From assembly GCA_016290775.1 (NCBI GenBank), contig JAEEVF010000007.1, positions 98,071 to 162,070 of the forward strand: a DNA stretch of 64,000 nucleotides, read 5' to 3'. This DNA comes from Acetatifactor sp. GTDB taxonomy: Bacteria > Bacillota > Clostridia > Lachnospirales > Lachnospiraceae. A program made the translations under genes and the position numbers. Positions 60,878 to 64,000 of the stretch are shown piece after piece. Numbering within the stretch: the first letter of the stretch is position 1; every line of letters begins with the position of its first letter. Below the pieces are notes generated by a model that was not told where the DNA came from, ran no database searches, and saw only the letters and a list, made by a program, of their open reading frames with translations.

Positions 60878-62009
60878 TAATTCCGAAATTCTAAAAGCTA
60901 TTAGCAGCCAAATGTCTGAACTTCCATTTTGCTCATTGTTTGAGCATACAAATGAGATTGCTGTGAAAGCTGCATTAAAACTGCTGGAATTTGTTGGAGA
61001 ACCGATGAAAAGGGTTGTCTTTGGGTGCTCTGGTTCAGAAAGCATCGAATGTGCAATAAAGATTATGCGCAGTTATTGGGATAATCGTGGACTAAACAAA
61101 AAGAAAAAAATTATCAGTTTCACAGAGTCTTATCATGGGACATACTATGGAGGAATAAGTGCAGGGGGGCTTGAAAGGAGCTGCCACGACAATATTGGTC
61201 CATGTTTGCCGGAGATGCAATTTATTAATGGTTCATTTCAGGCACACATGTGTGCGCGGTGTAGTTTCGATTGTCTTAATGAAGTTGAGGAACTGATTAA
61301 CAGAGAAAAAGAATTGATAGCTGGAATCATTATTGAACCCATTTTGGCTTCAAAAGGTGGGATTATCCCCTGTACTGGATTTTTAAGGAATCTCGTAAGA
61401 ATATGTAAAGAAAATGATATTTTGGTGACCATGGATGAGGTCGCTACTGGTTTTTATCGAACTGGAAGTGATTTTTACTTTAGAGCACTTGAGGTCTCTC
61501 CGGATATTGTATGTCTGTCTAAGGGAATCAATTCTGGTTATTTGCCGTTGGCGGCAACGGTTGTTAGTGAACGCATTGTTTTAGGATTCACTCGGAGCGG
61601 CCAGCTCTTGCAGCATGGATCAACCCAGGGCGGCAATCTTTTGGCGTGTGCGTCAATGATAGCTTCACTAGAACAATATAATCAACTTTCTGGCGAATTT
61701 ATCCAGAAAGCGCCTTTATTTAAAAGCATACTAAACGATGCATTAGTTGGGCTTGATGCTGTGGAATATGTTTATTGCGCTGGTTTTATGTTTGGTATTG
61801 CATTAGTCAACAAGGCAAATGATTTTGACTTTAGTGATATTCTTGAAATTCGGAAAAGGCTATTATATAAAGGCGTCATCGTTTATTATTCAGAAATTGG
61901 CTTGACATTAATGCCAATCCTTACGATGGAAATTGAAGAGTGGAAAAAAGCAGTTCGGGTTATAGCAGATGAGTTGTGCGCTTGGACCAAATCAAACGGA
62001 GCAAGGTGA
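60837..62009 (+). pseudogene. Class III PLP-dependent aminotransferase lacking its N-terminus
   Basis: The frame from about 60841 to 62009 encodes ~388 residues of a class III aminotransferase. It has SSGLWNVNLGYNN, the PLP phosphate region GCSGSESIECAIK, DEVATGFYRTG and the PLP lysine in LSKGINSGYLPLAA. The first ~40-50 residues normally preceding SSGLWNV are absent, and the only start is a TTG at 60837 without a ribosome-binding site. It is fused to the methyltransferase fragment by an apparent deletion. All catalytic motifs remain, so the loss may be recent. The gene is AT-rich, suggesting horizontal origin. Confidence 0.78.
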
Positions 62010-62015
62010 AGATAA

Positions 62016-63871
62016 TTGACAAAGTATGATTATTGTTTTGTTTATCTTAATGTTATAGATGGGATATTTCGGGGGGCGGATTATGAAATCAGTTCATCGT
62101 ACATAAGGTCATATCTGAAAAGCAAGAATGTAAAATCTGTTCAATACATTGACCTGGATGCTTACAGCATAAATGATATAGTATATGGAATACGGGAAAT
62201 GAAATGTCGCTATTATGTTTTCCATATTAGTGATTACAACTACTATATTAGCAAGGTTGTCATTAATAGACTTGCATCTCAGAACAAAGGAGAAGGAATC
62301 ATTGCAATAGGCCCAGTAAGTGAATATATCATGAATCATTTTCGCCAGCATATTTTGGTGGATTATTATTGCTATGTCAATGAGTGTGATACACTTTATC
62401 AGATAATCAATGGGAAAAGTGGTTTGGATTTTGATCCATCAAAAGCAGAGAGAGTTTTGCTCGCTGAAATACATCCTCCTTATTCAAATGGCATTGTTCC
62501 TGCAAAAGAGGCGCTCAATATGGGTCTAATTAGTTCCAAAGGATGCATCGGGCGTTGTAATTTTTGCTCTTATTCCGAAATGGATGGACGATGTGATTTT
62601 TATCCAATTGAGATGGTAATAACAGAACTCAAATATATAAAGGACAACATCGGTGGAGATGGACACAAGATTTTTTTCTACGATGATTGTTTTTCGGGAG
62701 ATACAGAAAGGACATTAAGGTTATGTGATGAAATCATAGAGGCCAATTTGGAATTTAAGTTTTGGTGCTGCACAAGAGTAGATCTTTTGAATGAGACGGT
62801 TATAAATAGACTGGCTCAAGCGGGTTTTGAAGATGTTGTGGTTGGACTTGAGAGTGCATCTGAGAGAGTGCTAACGAGTTTAGGGAAATTGGTTTCAGCG
62901 GATACATTTCAAAACTATACGGATAAGCTTGCTCGAATGTACGCATATGCGAAAACAAAAAAACTGAATCTTGTCGTATCGGTGAATTTTGGCCTTATTG
63001 GTGAGCAGACAGAAGATGCCGTGCAGACAATAGAGTTTTTGAAAAAAAATAATATTTCTCAAATCAGTGTCAATTACATGACATTATTTCCCAAGAGTCG
63101 AATTTTTGCTGATGATCCTTCTCAGTTAAAGAATTGCTGTTATTCCCCCGAAGAATTGCCAATGAGAACACTTCATGACAGGCGAATGATGAATTATGTT
63201 TCAAGTCAAGTATCGTTGTTGTCTACGAATCTTAATATGGAGAATTCAATAAGGGATCAAAAAAGAAAAGCTGATATCATTGAAATCTATACAGGCGTAT
63301 CGCATAGAAGAAACAGAAAATTGGGTTTGGTGGAATGGAAGGAGGCAGAGCATCAACCGCAGATTATGGATAATCAATCAATTCATGGATATTGTGCCGT
63401 GGATTGTGATAAGATTTTGCCAGATGAAGTATACAGTGATAACAGAAAAGAGTTGAAAATCAGAATTGAGCAATTTGATAGAATAAAAAAATGGGCATAT
63501 CAACATGATGTTTATATAGAACATATTCTATTACGCAAGAAAATTGATGGACAAGCTTTTATAAAAGCTGATAATACTATCCAGGGAAGAATCTTGAAAT
63601 ACCATTATTTTGGCAACCATTTTTCGGAGAAGCTGCAGCATATTGTTTCGAAATATTCTTTTTTTGTGGGTAATACATGCTTAAAACTTTACCAAGACAT
63701 AGAATGTACCCTGTGCGATGATATGCAAGCCTTTGTGACTGCTTATTATAGGGGAGAGATACCGCCTGATAACAAAGATGAATATGAATCTTTCCGCGTT
63801 AAATATCCATATGCATATGTTTTTGTTAATTTTTGTATATTTATTGCCAAGAATTCGAATTCGGATAATCA
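62016..63871 (+). CDS. Radical SAM enzyme, B12-binding-like N-terminus, 3' end interrupted
   Basis: The frame starts at TTG 62016, 6 bases after AGGTGA and 6 bases after the aminotransferase stop, and stays open to the window end. The 4Fe-4S motif CxxxCxxC is at Cys177-Cys181-Cys184 (GCIGRCNFCSY). The N-terminal ~150 residues look like a cobalamin-binding-type Rossmann domain of B12-radical SAM proteins, though the DxHxxG motif is not evident. FFYDDCFSGD and VGLESASERVL are typical downstream core motifs. From about 63872 the sequence changes to insertion-sequence-like DNA, so the natural C-terminus is lost. Linked methyltransferase and aminotransferase genes suggest a natural-product or RiPP pathway. 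Confidence 0.7.
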
Positions 63872-64000
63872 TGGTGCATTTTGCGCCGCTCGGTGGCCAC
63901 TGATGCGTTTTTCAGCGGCCACGCGGCGTAGCTATCGGCCACCGTTTAAGTGGCGTTTTGTAACTGTATCATTACTACGTAGTGCTTGGTTGCCCTCTTC
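63872..64000. mobile_element. Probable insertion-sequence end (IS21-like), continuing off the window
   Basis: An abrupt switch from AT-rich coding DNA to GC-rich DNA begins at TGGTGCATTTTGCGCCGC. The core GGCCAC recurs three times at 20-22 bp spacing (63895, 63917 and 63937). Repeated binding sites near a TG terminus are typical of IS21-family ends. No transposase is in the window. Confidence 0.5.

Noticed and set aside
1..64000. tRNA, rRNA and CRISPR arrays
   Set aside because: No tRNA-like cloverleaf, rRNA sequence or regularly spaced repeat-spacer array was found; tandem repeats seen are too short and lack spacers.

Overview
The window looks like a chromosomal segment of a Clostridia bacterium, most likely family Lachnospiraceae (genus not determinable from sequence alone). 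The reasons are the gene orders uvrC-hprK-glcK-murB-rapZ-whiA-HPr/Crh and murC | glgC-glgD-spoVG-pth-mfd, a domain-permuted GH3 beta-glucosidase, the long form of ribose-phosphate pyrophosphokinase, and strong Shine-Dalgarno sites. Most of the window is near 50% GC. Parts of the 47.7-49.0 kb and 60.5-63.9 kb stretches are clearly AT-richer.

Layout. (1) 1-17 kb is a cell-surface polysaccharide locus: the C-terminal cargo-binding domain of a Wzt-type exporter ATPase, a methyltransferase-kinase resembling chain terminators such as WbdD, five GT2 glycosyltransferases, two tandem phosphohexomutases, a polyprenyl-phosphate sugar-1-phosphate transferase and an LCP ligase. (2) 17-23 kb holds an HtrA-like protease, a GH3 glucosidase and a DUF4153 membrane protein. 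(3) 23.4-32.3 kb is a housekeeping run: uvrC, HPr kinase, glucokinase, murB, rapZ, whiA, a Crh-like HPr lacking His15, a lipid kinase and class II aldolase. (4) 32.6-38.5 kb holds an intracellular GH9 enzyme and a leftward operon dnaD-dnaI-prs-bioY, with a cluster of DnaA-box sequences just upstream of dnaD. (5) 38.8-47.5 kb holds murC (leftward), then glgC-glgD-spoVG and pth-mfd.

(6) 47.5-64 kb is an accessory region and the most interesting part. It carries two paralogous LytTR-regulator/GHKL-kinase systems, an ABC-F protein behind an attenuator-like leader, a double-glycine-leader peptide with a CxxC/CxCxC core, a GAF-GGDEF protein, a 28-residue Trp-rich peptide gene, a pair of ABC exporters, and remnants of a biosynthetic cluster (methyltransferase, class III aminotransferase, radical SAM enzyme) cut by a deletion and by an apparent insertion-sequence end. 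Three promoters here share one architecture: two direct repeats of TTC[A/G]TC[C/A]A exactly 20 bp apart, a -35 element exactly 15 bp after the start of the second repeat, and a -10 element 17-18 bp further on. Two of the three begin about 10 bp after a histidine-kinase stop codon; one drives the 28-residue peptide gene. I read this as a candidate, possibly undescribed, peptide-based LytTR circuit: kinase, LytTR-activated small peptide, regulator, dedicated ABC exporter.
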